From positions 60,477-124,476 of the forward strand of contig NZ_JAIVAE010000012.1 in assembly GCF_020171785.1 (NCBI RefSeq): a stretch of DNA of 64,000 nucleotides, in the 5' to 3' direction. Under the pieces are notes generated by a model. That model saw only the letters and a program-made list of their open reading frames with translations, searched no databases and had not been told where the DNA came from. The translations under genes were made by a program, and so were the position numbers. This DNA comes from Guptibacillus hwajinpoensis (lineage in GTDB: Bacteria; Bacillota; Bacilli; Bacillales; Guptibacillaceae). Of the stretch, positions 62,958 through 64,000 are shown in pieces (positions within the stretch are counted from its first letter, which is position 1; each line of letters begins with the position of its first letter).

Positions 62958-63851
62958 ATGAGCGAATCTTTGAATACACGCTCCATGATTTTTACATTGT
63001 ATGGAGAGTATGTTAGACACTATGGAAATGATATTTGGATTGGTAGTTTGATTCGTCTTCTAAAAGAGTTTGGGCACAATGACCAATCTGTTCGAGCGGC
63101 GATTTCACGAATGAGTAAGCAGGGCTGGGTGGAAGCAAGGAAAGAAGGAAATAAGAGTTTCTACTATTTAACAGAACGTGGGATTAGGAGAATGGATGAG
63201 GCGGCTGAGAGAATATTTAAGCTCCGGCCAGCAGAATGGGATGGAAGATGGCGTATGTTTCTTTATACCATCCCTGAAGAGAAGCGACATATTCGAGATG
63301 AGCTACGTAAAGAGCTTGTTTGGAGCGGGTTCGGCAGTTCATCCGCTAGCTTATGGCTTTCACCTAATCACCTTGAAGAACAGGTGAAATGGCTGATCGA
63401 TAAGTATGAAATTAATGACTACGTTCATTTCTTTGTTGCTGATTATAAAGGTCCACACGAAAGCCATGCCATTGTCAATGAATGCTGGGATTTGAATGAA
63501 ATAAGCAATCGATACCGTGAGTTTATTAAAATGTATAGTGAGCGATATGTGATCGATCGTAGTAAAATCGAAAATGGGAAAATGAGTGATGGCGACTGTT
63601 TTGTAGAACGCGCAAAGCTCGTTCATGAGTACCGGAAGTTTCTATTTATTGATCCGGGCCTTCCATCCCAACTATTACCTGACGAATGGCCTGGCGAGCA
63701 TGCAGCCATGTTATTTAGCGATTACTATAAAACGCTTGCGAAACCAGCTTCACGTTTTTTTGAAGAGGTTTTTCGAGAAGGAAATGAACTAAAAAATAAA
63801 GATAATGAGTATGATGCGCTCCAGCATCCTTTGTTATCGGACAGGTCATAG
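62958..63851 (+). CDS. paaX: PaaX-family repressor of phenylacetate genes
   Basis: This ~297-residue regulator has an N-terminal winged helix (SMIFTLYGEYVRHYGNDIWIGSLI, then QSVRAAISRMSKQGWVE and FYYLTERG) and a C-terminal PaaX domain (WDGRWRMFLYTIPEEKRHIRDELRKEL, core WRMFLYTIPE). PaaX represses paa genes until phenylacetyl-CoA binds. Three ATGs occur in a row; 62958 has the best spacing (seven bases) from GGAGG. The inverted repeat over the paaA promoter is its likely operator. It closes the cluster and is followed by a tandem-hairpin terminator. Confidence 0.88.
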   Translation: MSESLNTRSMIFTLYGEYVRHYGNDIWIGSLIRLLKEFGHNDQSVRAAISRMSKQGWVEARKEGNKSFYYLTERGIRRMDEAAERIFKLRPAEWDGRWRMFLYTIPEEKRHIRDELRKELVWSGFGSSSASLWLSPNHLEEQVKWLIDKYEINDYVHFFVADYKGPHESHAIVNECWDLNEISNRYREFIKMYSERYVIDRSKIENGKMSDGDCFVERAKLVHEYRKFLFIDPGLPSQLLPDEWPGEHAAMLFSDYYKTLAKPASRFFEEVFREGNELKNKDNEYDALQHPLLSDRS

Positions 63852-63863
63852 AAGTAGAAAGAA

Positions 63864-63920
63864 GGAACGGGTATCCCGTTCCTCAGGCTGTCGAGAAAGT
63901 CTCGACAGCCTGTTTTTTTT
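63864..63920 (+). terminator. Tandem hairpins and terminator after paaX
   Basis: GGAACGGG-TAT-CCCGTTCC (63864-63882) is followed by CAGGCTGTCGAGA-AAG-TCTCGACAGCCTG (63884-63912) and eight T. The second hairpin is a strong terminator. Confidence 0.92.
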
Positions 63921-63991
63921 ATCTCATTTCCCTCAATTATCCATTTTGTTTTGTTATCCTATAGGTAGATTCTATTTAGGCGGTGATTTTA

Positions 63992-64000
63992 ATGTTCCAA
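63992..64000 (+). CDS. Start of a gene running out of the window
   Basis: ATG TTC CAA at the right edge is preceded by GGCGGTGAT at normal spacing, so a new gene probably begins here. Three codons are not enough to name it. PaaK (phenylacetate-CoA ligase), which is missing from this cluster, is a possibility. Confidence 0.4.

Overview
The window reads as chromosome of a low-GC Gram-positive endospore former of the Bacillaceae. This rests on gene order that follows the Bacillus subtilis yha-prsA-scoC-serC-hit-ecs-pbpF-hemEHY-yhgDE-yhfI-lplJ-lcfB segment, on AGGAGG-type ribosome sites, on frequent GTG/TTG starts, and on sporulation and sigma-B style signals. The salt-tolerance gene load (two osmoprotectant ABC transporters plus GbsR) suggests a marine or halotolerant relative, which is an inference. 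No rRNA, tRNA, CRISPR, prophage or complete insertion sequence was seen.

Region 1 (1-22.4 kb): end of an ABC exporter (yhaQP), the DNA-repair pair yhaO/yhaN, a CssR/CssS-like secretion-stress two-component system inserted between yhaN and yhaM, an MFS transporter, yhaL, the foldase prsA, small membrane proteins, yhaI/scoC, ytxH- and ykvA-type genes, trpP with a TRAP-like GAG-repeat site over its ribosome site, serC, hit and ecsABC. Secretion and its regulation (CssRS, PrsA, ScoC, Ecs) are a recurring theme.

Region 2 (22.4-30.6 kb): stress genes (ferritin-like, PfpI-like, DUF3243, FNT channel, PRC-barrel protein, HmoB), several behind sequences that match sigma-B promoters, together with a PAP2 phosphatase, a lipid kinase and a large YhgE/Pip-like membrane protein. 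Region 3 (30.6-41 kb): pbpF, the coproporphyrin-dependent haem genes hemE-hemH-hemY, a KinB-like kinase, and a TetR regulator next to yhgE, with two matching 23-bp operator-like palindromes in between.

Region 4 (41-48.7 kb): an OpuC-type operon and an OpuA-type operon converging on one terminator, gbsR, and an orphan GlnQ-type ATPase. Region 5 (48.7-58 kb): a catabolite-controlled oligo-1,6-glucosidase, transketolase, DeoR, YhfI, a tandem covarying stem-loop repeat, lplJ, and lcfB behind an exact FadR box. Region 6 (58-64 kb): phenylacetate catabolism (paaABCD, an EthD-like gene, paaG, paaF, paaX), interrupted by a MITE-like element with a 9-bp flanking duplication and by an unexplained structured RNA-like spacer between paaG and paaF.

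Most genes are ordinary Bacillaceae core genes. The least explained material is non-coding: the tandem covarying repeat (54639-54887), the paaG-paaF spacer (61955-62088), the MITE-like element (60642-60822) and a possible minus-strand small RNA upstream of ecsA (19364-19435). Start codons were chosen by ribosome-site spacing and many differ from the longest open frame. Functions are inferred by motif and remembered family resemblance; no database search was run.
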